From contig CAWBGJ010000014.1 of the NCBI GenBank assembly GCA_963788325.1, positions 496,001-560,000 of the forward strand: a stretch of DNA of 64,000 nt, read 5' to 3'. The position numbers and the translations under genes are program-made. The notes below the pieces were generated by a model. The model had not been told where the DNA came from and did no database searches. It saw nothing but the letters and a program-made list of their open reading frames with translations. Within the stretch, counting starts at the first letter, position 1; every line of letters starts with the position of its first letter. The DNA comes from Prado023 sp963788325 (lineage in GTDB: Bacteria > Actinomycetota > Actinomycetes > S36-B12 > CAIYMF01). This document shows, piece by piece, positions 25,464 to 36,693 of the stretch.

Positions 25464-26264
25464 ATGGTGCCGACCGGACCCGCCACATCGTCAGCCAGCC
25501 CCCTGCCCGACTCGATCCCCCACTCGGTGGCACGGTTCATCGACGCCGAGATCGCCGCCAGCCGGACCGACTTCACCGACCTGCGCGCGGTGTTCGTCAA
25601 CGGCACGCTCAAGCGCTCACCGGACCCCAGCCACACCGACCGCCTCATCGCGATCAGCCGGCACATCCTCGAAGGGGTCGGGGCCCGGGTCGACACGCTG
25701 CGCACCGTGGACCACGACTTCCCACCGGGGGTCTACCCGGACATGCGCGAGCAGGGCTGGGACCGCGACCCGTTCCCGGACATCTACCGCCGTCTGATCG
25801 AGCCGGCGCACATCGTGGTCCTGGCCACCCCGATCTGGCTGGGCGACCAGTCCTCGATGACCCGGTTGATGATCGAACGGCTCTACGGATTCAGCGGCCA
25901 GACCAACGCGAGCGGCCAGTGGGCCTACTACGGCAAGGTCGGCGGTGCGCTGGTCACCGGCAACGAGGATGGCGCGAAGCACTGCGCGGCGCAGGTGCTC
26001 TACGCCTTGGCCCACATCGGGTTCACGATCCCGCCGCAGTCCGACGCCTACTGGGTCGGGGAGGCCGGGCCGGGCGCCTCGTACCTCGACGACGGTGCCG
26101 GCGCGACCAACCACTGGACCACCCGCAACACCGTGTTCGCCACGTGGAACCTGCTGCACGCCGCGCGCCGGCTCACCGACGCCGGCGGGATCCCCGCACA
26201 CGGCAACGTGACCAGCAACTGGGACCTGACTGATCCCGAACACCCCAACCCCGAGTACCGCTGA
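25464..26264 (+). CDS. NADPH-dependent FMN reductase family protein
   Basis: 266 residues with a flavodoxin-like fold. LRAVFVNGTLKRSPDPSHTDRL forms the first strand and FMN phosphate loop. Later come AHIVVLATPIWLGDQSSMTRLMIERLYG and GKVGGALVTGNEDGAKHCAAQVLYAL, the usual central segments of NAD(P)H-dependent FMN reductases. The C-terminal 80 residues are longer than in small quinone reductases. The expected role is flavin or quinone reduction in the cytosol. The ATG at 25464 has AGGAGAGGA upstream. It stands alone between divergent and convergent neighbours. Confidence 0.85.
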   Translation: MVPTGPATSSASPLPDSIPHSVARFIDAEIAASRTDFTDLRAVFVNGTLKRSPDPSHTDRLIAISRHILEGVGARVDTLRTVDHDFPPGVYPDMREQGWDRDPFPDIYRRLIEPAHIVVLATPIWLGDQSSMTRLMIERLYGFSGQTNASGQWAYYGKVGGALVTGNEDGAKHCAAQVLYALAHIGFTIPPQSDAYWVGEAGPGASYLDDGAGATNHWTTRNTVFATWNLLHAARRLTDAGGIPAHGNVTSNWDLTDPEHPNPEYR

Positions 26265-26301
26265 GCGGTACCAGCGTGAGCGGGATCTGCGCTGACCAGG
26301 C

Positions 26302-27279
26302 TCAGCGCTGGGCGGCCAGCAGCCCGTGCACGTCAGCCAGCCGGAGCACCCCCGAGCCCCCGCCGACCAGCCCCTCGACGCGCACCCGACCTTCAGGCGA
26401 GTGCAGCAGGGCGACCACGGCCTCGCGCAGTGTGGCGTCGGCGGGCAGCTCTGCGAGCCCCTCGTCGCCGGGGCCCACTGGCGCCAGCAGGCCCGCATCC
26501 ACACCGGTGACGGCCATGAGCTTGATCAGCCGGTCCGCGCCGACGAAGTCGGCCACGAAGTCGTTGGCCGGCTCGGAGAGGATCCGAGCCGGGCTGTCGT
26601 ACTGCTCGAGGTAGCCGCCCTGGCGCATGACCGCGATCCGGTCGCCGAGGCGCACCGCCTCGTCGATGTCATGGGTGACCATCACCACGGTGGTGCCCAG
26701 CCGCCGCTGCAGCGCGTGGAACTCGGTCTGGAGCATGTCGCGCGCGATCGGGTCGACCGCCCCGAACGGCTCGTCCATCAGCAGCACCGGCGGGTCCACG
26801 GCCAGGGCGCGGGCCACGCCCACCCGTTGGCGCTGGCCACCGGAGAGCTGGTGGGGGTAGCGGTCGCCGTAGGCCTCGGGATCCAGGCCCACCATCGCCA
26901 GCAGCTCGTCGACGCGGGCCGCGGTGCGCGCCGAGTCCCACCCCTGCAACCGGCAGGTGGTGCCCACGTTGCGGCGCACCGTGTAGTGCGGGAACAGACC
27001 GTCGGCCTGGATCACGTAGCCGATCCCCCGGCGCAGGGTCTCGACGTTCATCGAGGTGACGTCCTGGCCGTTGATCCGCAGCGTCCCGGAGCTGGGCTCG
27101 ACGAGCCTGTTGATCATCCGCAGGGTCGTCGTCTTGCCGCAGCCCGAGGGTCCGACGAGCACGCAGATCTCGCCGCGGCCCACCTCGAGGTCCAGCTCGT
27201 GGACGGCCATCGTGCCGTCCGGGTACTGCTTGGAGACCCGTTCGGCCACGATCACCGGCTGGGTTTCGTTACTGTCCAT
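26302..27279 (-). CDS. Osmoprotectant (glycine betaine/proline-type) ABC transporter ATP-binding protein
   Basis: 325 residues. An ABC ATPase domain has Walker A GPSGCGKTTT, Q-loop YVIQADGLFPHYTV, signature LSGGQRQRVGVARAL, Walker B VLLMDEPFGAVDP and H-loop VTHDIDEAV. This is the OpuAA/OpuCA/ProV sequence type. A C-terminal CBS-like segment of about 70 residues may sense ionic strength. The ATG at 27279 is only 3 bp from the start codon of the first permease on the opposite strand, so this subunit is transcribed away from its partners. It powers uptake of betaine or choline-type osmolytes. Confidence 0.9.
   Translation of the reverse strand: MDSNETQPVIVAERVSKQYPDGTMAVHELDLEVGRGEICVLVGPSGCGKTTTLRMINRLVEPSSGTLRINGQDVTSMNVETLRRGIGYVIQADGLFPHYTVRRNVGTTCRLQGWDSARTAARVDELLAMVGLDPEAYGDRYPHQLSGGQRQRVGVARALAVDPPVLLMDEPFGAVDPIARDMLQTEFHALQRRLGTTVVMVTHDIDEAVRLGDRIAVMRQGGYLEQYDSPARILSEPANDFVADFVGADRLIKLMAVTGVDAGLLAPVGPGDEGLAELPADATLREAVVALLHSPEGRVRVEGLVGGGSGVLRLADVHGLLAAQR
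27270..27275 (+). promoter_or_regulatory. -10 box TACTGT, leaderless start of osmoprotectant permease
   Basis: TACTGT ends 7 nt before GTG 27283. The box lies inside the first codons of the divergent ATPase gene. Confidence 0.45.
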
Positions 27280-27282
27280 CAG

Positions 27283-27975
27283 GTGTCCACTCCCGGCATC
27301 GTCGTTGCGAGCACCGCCCCGAACCCGTGGGTGTCCTGGGACTATGTGTCCTCGCACACCGACGAACTGCTCGCTGCGGGCCGTGAGCACCTGCTGCTCA
27401 CCGTCGCCTCAGTTCTGCTGGCCCTGCTGGTGGCCTTCCCGCTGGCCATCCTGGTGCGACGCTACCGCGTCCTGATGTCCCCGGTCCTGAGCGTCTCGGC
27501 GATCCTGTACACGATCCCCTCGCTGGCCCTGATCTCGCTGCTGTGGCCGATCTTCGGCCTCTCGCCGTTGACGGTGATCCTCGCGCTGGCGCTCTACGCC
27601 CTCCTCGTGGTGCTGCGCAACACGGTCGTGGGCCTGGACGGCGTCGATCCGGCCGTGGTGGATGCCGCCCGCGGGATGGGCATGGACCGCCGCGCCATCC
27701 TGTGGCGGGTGGAGGTCCCGCTGGCCCTGCCCGCGATCATCGCCGGGGTGCGGATCGCCACGGTGTCGACCGTCGGCATGGTCACGATCGGTGCGCTGGT
27801 CGGCTACGGCGGGTACGGCGGCCTGATCCTCTCGGGCTTCCAGCAGAACTTCTGGCACGCGCAGATCTTCACCGCGACGGTGGCCTGCGTGCTGCTGGCG
27901 ATGGCCTTCGAGGTGGCGCTGCACTGGGCTCAGCACCGAAGCTCACCCTGGGCAGCGAGTCAGGCGGCCCGATGA
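27283..27975 (+). CDS. Osmoprotectant ABC transporter permease, first copy
   Basis: 230-residue OpuB/OpuC-type permease. About five to six membrane helices are visible (HLLLTVASVLLALLVAFPLA, ILYTIPSLALISLLW, VILALALYALLVVL and others). The EAA-like coupling loop is DGVDPAVVDAARGMGMDRRAILWRVEVPLALPAI. The GTG at 27283 is supported by a TACTGT -10 box. The stop overlaps the second permease start (ATGA), giving a heterodimeric channel as in OpuCB/OpuCD. Confidence 0.88.
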   Translation: MSTPGIVVASTAPNPWVSWDYVSSHTDELLAAGREHLLLTVASVLLALLVAFPLAILVRRYRVLMSPVLSVSAILYTIPSLALISLLWPIFGLSPLTVILALALYALLVVLRNTVVGLDGVDPAVVDAARGMGMDRRAILWRVEVPLALPAIIAGVRIATVSTVGMVTIGALVGYGGYGGLILSGFQQNFWHAQIFTATVACVLLAMAFEVALHWAQHRSSPWAASQAAR

Positions 27976-28670
27976 CCCTCTGGCAGTGGTTCACCGACCC
28001 AGCGCACTGGACCGGGCCCAACGGCATCCCGATGCGAACCTGGGAGCAGATCCAGATGAGCGTGCTTGCGATGGCGCTGGCGCTTCTGGTCGCGCTCCCG
28101 TTCGCCCTCATCCTGGGCCACCTGCGCCACGGGGTGCTGCTGGCCACCAACATCAGCAACGTCGGACGGGCCATCCCGACCCTGGGGGTGCTGATCATCC
28201 TGGCCTCGATCCCCAGCATCGGAGTGGGCAACACCGCGGCGGTGCTCGCGCTGGCGGTGTTCGCGATCCCACCCCTGGTGACCAACACGTTCGCGGGGAT
28301 GGCCTCGGTCGACCCGACGGTGCTCGACGCCGGTCAGGGGATGGGGATGACCTCGGCGCAACGGATCGTGCGCATCGAGCTGCCCCTGGCCACACCCCTG
28401 ATCGTGGCCGGGATCCGCACGGCCAGCGTCCAGGTCGTGGCCACCGCGTCGCTGGCTGCGCTGGTCGGCGGGGGCGGCCTCGGGCGCTACGTGGTCGATG
28501 GCTTCGCCCTGCAGGACAACACCCTGATCATCGCCGGGGCGCTGCTCACAGCCCTGCTGGCGATCGTGGCTGAGCTGGGCCTGGCGGCCTTCGAACGGGT
28601 CGCCACCCCGACCGGGCTGCGTTCGCGCACCACGGACGCGCAGCTCGTCATCGCCGATGCCGCCGGCTGA
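27972..28670 (+). CDS. Osmoprotectant ABC transporter permease, second copy
   Basis: 232 residues, homologous to the preceding permease. Membrane helices run from MSVLAMALALLVALPFALIL to the end, with the coupling loop ASVDPTVLDAGQGMGMTSAQRIVRIELPLATPLI and the conserved ALVGGGGLGRYVVDGF. It overlaps the upstream gene by 4 bp and is followed after 63 bp by the binding-protein gene, completing the transporter. Duplicate permease genes are the norm for OpuC-like systems. Confidence 0.88.
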   Translation: MTLWQWFTDPAHWTGPNGIPMRTWEQIQMSVLAMALALLVALPFALILGHLRHGVLLATNISNVGRAIPTLGVLIILASIPSIGVGNTAAVLALAVFAIPPLVTNTFAGMASVDPTVLDAGQGMGMTSAQRIVRIELPLATPLIVAGIRTASVQVVATASLAALVGGGGLGRYVVDGFALQDNTLIIAGALLTALLAIVAELGLAAFERVATPTGLRSRTTDAQLVIADAAG

Positions 28671-28733
28671 ATCGCGAACCGCCGGTCGCGCGCTGCACGG
28701 GCCCGTTCGCCCAGCCTGTGCTTGACTTCTGCG

Positions 28734-29687
28734 ATGACCAGACTCACGAGACTGTCCGCAGTAGCCCTCACCGCCGTCCTGGGGCTCGCACTGGCGGCCT
28801 GTTCGTCCGACAGCCCCGGCACCGACGGCGCCAGTGGGGCCACGGACCCCGCGGCCACGCCGATCGTCATCGCGACCACGAACTTCACCGAGACCAAGAT
28901 CCTGGCCGAGATGTACCAGCAGGTGCTGGCCACGGCCGGCCAGCCGGCCTCCATCAAGGAGTTGACCACCCGAGAGGTGATCGCCCCGGCGCTGGAGAAG
29001 GGCGAGGTCCAGCTGACCCCGGAGTACCTCGGCAGCCTCACCGAGTTCCTCAACAAGGCCACCAACGGCCCCGACGCCCCCCAGGTGGCCTCGGGCGACG
29101 TGCAGGGGACCCTCACTGCCGCTCGCGGGCTGGCCGAGCCGAAGTCGATGACGCTGCTGGAGCCCTCACCCGCCCAGGACCAGAACGCCTTCGCGGTGAC
29201 CAAGGACTTCGCGCAGGCGAACTCGCTGACCACGCTGTCGGACCTGGGCACCTTCAGCCAGGGTTCCCCGGTCAGCCTCGGGGGGCCACCGGAGTGCCCC
29301 GAGCGGCCGTTCTGCCAGCCGGGCCTCGAGACGACCTACGGCGTCTCCGTGGACACGTTCGTCCCGCTGGACGCCGGTGGCCCGCTGACCATCCAGGCAC
29401 TCACGCAGGGCAAGGTCGACGTCGGCCTGGTGTTCTCGTCCTCGGGTTCGGTGACGGCCAACGACCTCGTCGTGCTCACCGACGACAAGGAGCTGCAGAC
29501 CGCCGAGAACATCCTGCCCGCGCTGTACACGCCGGCCGTGACCGAGACCATCACGGCGGCGCTGGACGCGGTATCCGCGGTGCTGACCACCGATGACCTC
29601 CAGGCCATGAACGCGGCCGTGGAGATCGACCGCAAGGATCCCGCCGACGTGGCCAGTGAGTACCTGGCGGCGCAGGGCCTGGCCTGA
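28734..29687 (+). CDS. Osmoprotectant ABC transporter substrate-binding lipoprotein
   Basis: 317 residues. A lipoprotein signal (residues 1-22, LGLALAAC-SS lipobox) anchors it outside the membrane. The OpuAC-type binding fold follows: VIATTNFTETKILAEMYQQV at the start, ALEKGEVQLTPEYLGSLTEFL, later ALTQGKVDVGLVFSSSGSV, and the closing LNAA-like TTDDLQAMNAAVEIDRKDP. Aromatic-cage residues cannot be assigned with certainty, so the ligand (betaine, choline, proline betaine) stays open. ATG 28734 is preferred to TTG 28722 because the lipoprotein signal then has normal length. It is the third gene of the permease operon. Confidence 0.88.
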   Translation: MTRLTRLSAVALTAVLGLALAACSSDSPGTDGASGATDPAATPIVIATTNFTETKILAEMYQQVLATAGQPASIKELTTREVIAPALEKGEVQLTPEYLGSLTEFLNKATNGPDAPQVASGDVQGTLTAARGLAEPKSMTLLEPSPAQDQNAFAVTKDFAQANSLTTLSDLGTFSQGSPVSLGGPPECPERPFCQPGLETTYGVSVDTFVPLDAGGPLTIQALTQGKVDVGLVFSSSGSVTANDLVVLTDDKELQTAENILPALYTPAVTETITAALDAVSAVLTTDDLQAMNAAVEIDRKDPADVASEYLAAQGLA

Positions 29688-29716
29688 TCGCCAGCGGACG
29701 GGCGCCGAGCGGGCAG

Positions 29717-30203
29717 TCAGTCCCGCCCGCGGCGGGCGCGGCGCCCTGCTGCGGTGAGCCGTCGGCGCTCGAGCGCCGCCTCCACCGGGATGGACCCTGT
29801 GGTGTCGCCGTGCAGGGCGGGGGCGAACGCATCACTGGACTCCGCCAGGACCTCCCGAGCCGACATACCCCGGCGCACGACCGGTTGGGCGACCCGCCGC
29901 GCTGCCGACCAGCGCCGCCGAGGCATCCCACGGACCCTCCGCCATGATGGCGGGGGCATCGCCCACGAGCAGGTCGCGGATGATGCCGCCCGCGACGGCC
30001 GCGATCACGCCCACCAGGACCGCCGACGCGGGTGGCTAGCCCGCGTTGAGCGTGCGCTCCACGCCGATGACCGCGAACAGCGCACCACCCAGCGCCGCGA
30101 CGACGATGGCCAGGATGTCCAACCAGATCGGCATGGCCAGGATGGTCACCGACCCCTCCCCCTTGAGCTGCAGGGCCGCGAGCCCGGCTGTCGTGAGGAT
30201 CAC
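29717..30203 (-). pseudogene. TRIC/UPF0126 cation channel remnant
   Basis: From GTG 30203, which overlaps the decarboxylase stop (GTGA), the frame reads a membrane segment (PIWLDILAIVVAALGGALFAV), then an in-frame TAG at about 30035. It continues in the same frame as PASAVLVGVIAAVAGGIIRD, the GG-x-x-RD motif of trimeric intracellular cation channel (TRIC, YadS/UPF0126) proteins. A normal protein has two such repeats and seven helices; only one repeat is left. After about 29900 the sequence is no longer family-like. The 3' boundary is uncertain. The remnant is the tail of the ATPase-decarboxylase operon. Confidence 0.55.
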
Positions 30204-31618
30204 TGCGCCGTGTCCAGGGCCTCGAGGACCCGCTGCGGGTCGGTGTCGGGGTTGACGAACGCCAGCCGGAGCACCGTCCGCCCGCGCCACGTCGTCGGCA
30301 GGCAGAAGATCGTGCCGGCCAGGGCCGCGCTGCGCGCCCACTGGTCGTAGTCCGCAGCGACCCACCCCGGACGCTCGAACAGCACCACGGACAGTTCCGG
30401 TTCCTGCACCAGGCTCAGGTGCGCACGGGCGCGGATCCCCGCAGCCACCTCCCGGGCGATCGCCAGGGTCGACTCCACCGCGGCCCGGTACTCGTCGGTG
30501 CCGTGGACAGCCAGCGAGAACCAGAACGGCAGGCCGCGCGCGCGCCTGGTCAGCTGGGTGGCCAGGTCGGCGGGGTTCCACTCCTCCCGGTTGATGTTGG
30601 CCAGGTAGCTGGCGTGCTGGGAGTGCGCGGCACGAGCAGTCCGCGGGTCGCGGTAGACCAACGCGCAGCAGTCGTAGGGCGCGAACAACCACTTGTGTGG
30701 GTCCACGATGAAGCTGTCCGCACGCTCGATGCCGTCGAAGAGGTGCCGCACGCTGGGTGCCGCCAAACCGGCACCGCCGTACGCGCCATCCACGTGCAGC
30801 CACCCCCCGAACTCGGCGCACACATCGGCGACCTCAGCCAGGTCGTCGACCAGGCCGCCGTTCGTGGTGCCGGCCGAGGCGACCACTGCGAAGACCTGCG
30901 GGTTGGCTGCCAGGACCGGGCGCAGGGCCGCACCCGTGAGATGCCCGCGGTCGTCGATGGGCACGTCGACCACCCCCACGTCGAGCACCCGGGCCGCGCC
31001 GCGGATCGAGGAGTGCGCCTCACTCGTGCACGCCAGCGCCCAGCCCTGCTCGGGCCGGGCACCCCGACGGGCCAGCATGGTCTCGCGCGCGGTCATCAAC
31101 GCCGACAGGTTGCCGACCGTCCCGCCGGAGACGAACGTGCCGCCGGCGGTCCCGGGCCAGCCGAGCAGGTCGACCAGCCAGGCCAGCGCCTCGTTCTCCG
31201 CGTGGATCGCGCCCGCGCCTGCCTCCCACATGCCCGCGAAGATGTTGGCCGCACTCGTCGCCAGGTCGAAGGCGATCGCCACCCGGGTCGGCGCTGCCGG
31301 GATGTAGGCCAGGTTCAGCGGGTCATCCTGGGCTCGGGTGGCCGGGACCAGGACCCGGTCGAACACTCCGAGTGCGTTCTGCCAGCCGATCCCCGCCGGG
31401 GTGACCGTGCGACCGGCAGCGGCTGCGAGCTCCGAGGCCGGTCGGGCCGTCGCCTTGGGGTCCCCGGGCCGGGCGACCCGATCAGCGACCCAGCGCAGCA
31501 CCCCGTCCACCGCCGGGCGCTCGTCACCCCAGAACGAGGGCTCGGCCCCTGGTTCGGGATCCGGATCGGGTGGCGGCTCCGGCGCGGCCGCGGGTGCCGG
31601 CGCGCCCGACTGGCTCAC
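30200..31618 (-). CDS. Pyridoxal-phosphate-dependent group II decarboxylase
   Basis: 472-residue PLP enzyme of the group II decarboxylase family (aromatic amino acid, glutamate, diaminobutyrate type). The fold is marked by GTFVSGGTVGNLSALMTARE, HVDGAYGGAGL with the PLP-contacting Asp, and SFIVDPHKWLFAPYDCC with the Schiff-base lysine. The N-terminus is a Pro/Glu-rich low-complexity stretch of about 25 residues. The substrate cannot be read from sequence; tyrosine/dopa or diaminobutyrate are both possible. GTG 31618 overlaps the P-type ATPase stop (GTGA), so the two are coupled. Confidence 0.88.
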   Translation of the reverse strand: MSQSGAPAPAAAPEPPPDPDPEPGAEPSFWGDERPAVDGVLRWVADRVARPGDPKATARPASELAAAAGRTVTPAGIGWQNALGVFDRVLVPATRAQDDPLNLAYIPAAPTRVAIAFDLATSAANIFAGMWEAGAGAIHAENEALAWLVDLLGWPGTAGGTFVSGGTVGNLSALMTARETMLARRGARPEQGWALACTSEAHSSIRGAARVLDVGVVDVPIDDRGHLTGAALRPVLAANPQVFAVVASAGTTNGGLVDDLAEVADVCAEFGGWLHVDGAYGGAGLAAPSVRHLFDGIERADSFIVDPHKWLFAPYDCCALVYRDPRTARAAHSQHASYLANINREEWNPADLATQLTRRARGLPFWFSLAVHGTDEYRAAVESTLAIAREVAAGIRARAHLSLVQEPELSVVLFERPGWVAADYDQWARSAALAGTIFCLPTTWRGRTVLRLAFVNPDTDPQRVLEALDTAQ

Positions 31619-34386
31619 GCGACCACCTCGGCCGCCACGGCTGCCTCGGCCACCACCGGTGCCGGGGTGAGCCGACGGAACACCAGCTTGCCGACCTCGA
31701 CGAGCAGGAAGATCACCACCGACAGCCCCAGCGGCAGCAGCCACCCCTCGATCGGCAACGCCGCGGAGCCGAACCACGAGTGCATGAACGGTGCGTAGAC
31801 GAACACCAGTTGGAAGACGAGCATGAGGCCGACCACGACCCAGACCACGGGGTTGCTGGTCAGCAGGTCCCTGCGCAGGCTGGACTCGCGCAGCGATCGG
31901 GCGTTGAACAGGTAGGCGATCTGGCCCAGGGCCAGCATCGTCACGGCCATGGTCTGGGCCTCGTCGGTGGGCCAGCCCCAGGAACGGGCCAGGTAGAACA
32001 CCGCCATCGTGGCGCCGGCGATCAGCACCGAGACATAGGCGATACGCACCAGGTACTCGCGGGACAGGATCGAGGCGCGCGGGTCGCGGGGTGGTCGGGT
32101 CATCAGGTCCGGCTCGGCCGGCTCGTAGGCCAGCGCCAGGGACAACGTGATCGCGGTGACAAGGTTGATCCACAGGATCTGCACGGGCGAGAGCGGGAGC
32201 GCCAGTCCGAACAGGACCGCCACGAGGATCACCAGCGACTGCGCCCCGTTGGTGGGCAGCAGGAACACGATCGACTTCTGCAGGTTGTCATAGATCCGCC
32301 GACCCTCCTCGATCGCGCGCTCGATGGAGGAGAAGTCATCGTCGGCGAGCACGACGTCGGCGGCCTCCTTGGTGGCCTCGGTGCCCTTGATGCCCATCGC
32401 CACGCCGACATTCGCCCGCTTGAGTGCCGGGGCGTCGTTGACCCCATCGCCGGTCATGGCCACGATCTCGCCGTTGGCCTGCAGGGCCTTGACCAGCCGC
32501 AACTTGTGCTCCGGGCTGGTCCGGGCGAAGGTGTCGGTCCGATCCACGATGTGGCGCAGCTCGGCGTTGCTGGCCCGCTCGAGCTCGGGACCGCTGACCA
32601 CGCTCGGGGCGTCGGAGTCCGTCGGGAGCGCGTCGGTGATGCCCATCTCCCGGGCGATCGCACTGGCCGTGCCCGCATGGTCGCCGGTGATCATCTTGAC
32701 CCGGATGCCCGCGCGGTGGCAGGTCGCGATCGCCTCGATGGCCTCGGGCCGCGGTGGGTCGACGATCCCGACCAGGCCGACCATCAGCATCTCGCCCAGG
32801 TCGTCATGGTCGAGGTCCTCCATGCCGGTCGGCGCGGGCCGGGCGGCCGCAGCCAGCACGCGCAGGCCCTCGGCGCTCAGCCGGTCGATCGCTGCCTCCC
32901 AGTACCCCTGGTCCAGTGGGCGGGGCGACCCCTCGGCATCGAGCTGCGCGGCGCACCGCTCCAGGACCCGGTCCGGGGCCCCCTTGAGCAGCAGCACCCG
33001 CTGGCCGGTGGGGGTCCGGTTCAGGGTGGCCATGTACTTGTGGTCGGACTCGAAGGGCACCGCCGACAGCCGCGGGTAGGTGCCGGGGTCGAACCCGGCC
33101 TTCATCCCCAGGGCAGCCAGCGCGCCCTCCGTGGGCTCCCCGACCACGCGCCAGTGGCCTTCGACCTGGGCCACGTGGGAGTCGTTGGCCACCGACATGA
33201 CGGTCACCAGGGTGCGCAGGTCCCCGAACACCTCGAGGTCGGTCGACTGGTCGGCCAGTGTGATCTCTCCCTCGGGCTGGTAGCCGAGACCGGCGACGTC
33301 ATAGGTGCCCCGCGCCGTGACCACGTGCCGCACCGTCATCTCGTTGCGGGTCAGCGTCCCGGTCTTGTCGGAGCAGACGGTGGTGACCGCGCCGAGGGTC
33401 TCCACGGCGGGCAGGTTGCGCATGATCGCGTTGCGGGCCGCCATCTGCTGGACGCCCAGTGCGAGGGTGATCGTGACCAGGGCCGGTAGGCCCTCCGGGA
33501 TAGCGGCCACCGCGAACCCGATCGCCGCGGAGATCAGCTCAGCAGGCTCGAAGTCGTGGATGACCGTGCCGATGACCAGCATCAGCGCAGCCATGCCGAG
33601 GATGATCACCGAGAGCTGCTTGCCGAACTGGGCCATCTCGCGGGTCAGGGGGGTCTCGAACTCCTCGATCCCGGACAGCATCGCCTGGATCCGGCCGATC
33701 TCAGCGTCGGCACCGGTGGCGGTCACCACGCCGATCCCCTGCCCGGCGGCGACCAGCGTGCCGGAGAAGAGCATGCTCGTGCGGTCCCCGACCCCGGCCT
33801 CGTCCTCAACCGGGTCCAGAGACTTCTCGGTGGGCACCGCCTCCCCGGTCAGGGCCGACTCCTCGACCCGCAAGTTCACTGCCTCCAGCAGGCGCAGGTC
33901 CGCCGGCACCTTGTCCCCCGAGCGCACGCGGACGATGTCCCCGGGCACGAGGTCCTCGGCGGGCAGCTTCTGCCATTGCCCGTTGCGGCGGACCTGGGCA
34001 TCCAGGGAGAGCATGTTCTTGATGCCCTCGAGCGCGTCGTGGGCGCGACCCTCCTGGATGAATCCGATCAGCGCGCTGATCACCGCGACCGCGAGGATGA
34101 CGGCGAAGTCCACCCAGTCACCCAGGATCGCCTTGAGCACGGCGGCGGCGAGCAGGATGTAGATCAGGACGTCGTCGAAGTGCTTGGCCACCCGGCGCAC
34201 CAGCGACTCCCGCCCCGGCTCGGGCAGGCGGTTGGGCCCCCACCGGTCCACCCGCGCGGCAACCTCCTGGGCGTTCAGCCCGTCGGGTGTGGCAGCCAAT
34301 CCGGCCAGGACCTGCTGGGCGCTGGCCGCGAACGGCAGCGGCACCGGATCGATCGAGGGGTCGACGGCAGTCGTCGGGGTGTCCAC
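31615..34386 (-). CDS. Cation-translocating P-type ATPase (PacL/SERCA-like, P2A)
   Basis: 923 residues, full length for a P2-type cation pump. Domains in order are: the N-terminal cation ATPase domain (GLNAQEVAARVDRWGPNRLPE), the actuator with VEESALTGEAVP, membrane segment M4 with AAIPEGLPALVTITLALG, the phosphorylation site CSDKTGTLTRNEMTV, a nucleotide-binding domain, GDGVNDAPALKRANVGVAMG, and the C-terminal helices. The IPEGLP motif and layout fit Ca2+ or Na+/K+-type export rather than heavy metals. GTG 34386 has GGAGG 10 nt upstream. It heads an operon with the decarboxylase and the TRIC remnant and is divergent from glgX. Confidence 0.92.
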   Translation of the reverse strand: MDTPTTAVDPSIDPVPLPFAASAQQVLAGLAATPDGLNAQEVAARVDRWGPNRLPEPGRESLVRRVAKHFDDVLIYILLAAAVLKAILGDWVDFAVILAVAVISALIGFIQEGRAHDALEGIKNMLSLDAQVRRNGQWQKLPAEDLVPGDIVRVRSGDKVPADLRLLEAVNLRVEESALTGEAVPTEKSLDPVEDEAGVGDRTSMLFSGTLVAAGQGIGVVTATGADAEIGRIQAMLSGIEEFETPLTREMAQFGKQLSVIILGMAALMLVIGTVIHDFEPAELISAAIGFAVAAIPEGLPALVTITLALGVQQMAARNAIMRNLPAVETLGAVTTVCSDKTGTLTRNEMTVRHVVTARGTYDVAGLGYQPEGEITLADQSTDLEVFGDLRTLVTVMSVANDSHVAQVEGHWRVVGEPTEGALAALGMKAGFDPGTYPRLSAVPFESDHKYMATLNRTPTGQRVLLLKGAPDRVLERCAAQLDAEGSPRPLDQGYWEAAIDRLSAEGLRVLAAAARPAPTGMEDLDHDDLGEMLMVGLVGIVDPPRPEAIEAIATCHRAGIRVKMITGDHAGTASAIAREMGITDALPTDSDAPSVVSGPELERASNAELRHIVDRTDTFARTSPEHKLRLVKALQANGEIVAMTGDGVNDAPALKRANVGVAMGIKGTEATKEAADVVLADDDFSSIERAIEEGRRIYDNLQKSIVFLLPTNGAQSLVILVAVLFGLALPLSPVQILWINLVTAITLSLALAYEPAEPDLMTRPPRDPRASILSREYLVRIAYVSVLIAGATMAVFYLARSWGWPTDEAQTMAVTMLALGQIAYLFNARSLRESSLRRDLLTSNPVVWVVVGLMLVFQLVFVYAPFMHSWFGSAALPIEGWLLPLGLSVVIFLLVEVGKLVFRRLTPAPVVAEAAVAAEVVA

Positions 34387-34517
34387 AGGTAGGTCCTCCA
34401 GGGGCGCGGATCAGGAGCCCCCACGCTACCCCGACGCCCGGGCAACGGGACCCGCGGCGATCAGCGCTGGCAGGGCCACCCGGGCGCCCGGCGCCTACGC
34501 TGGCCACGGAGGCAGCC

Positions 34518-36680
<2,163 letters not shown>

Positions 36681-36681
36681 C

Positions 36682-36687
36682 TACGCT
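36682..36687 (+). promoter_or_regulatory. -10 box TACGCT, leaderless start of alaX
   Basis: TACGCT begins 1 bp after the glgX stop codon and ends 6 nt before the alaX ATG, so alaX probably has its own leaderless transcript. Confidence 0.5.
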
Positions 36688-36693
36688 GCGCCC

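Noticed and set aside
29717..29959. A separate 80-residue Arg-rich protein on the minus strand
   Set aside because: It overlaps the TRIC remnant in another frame, lacks a ribosome site and shows no family features. It is most likely decayed sequence.
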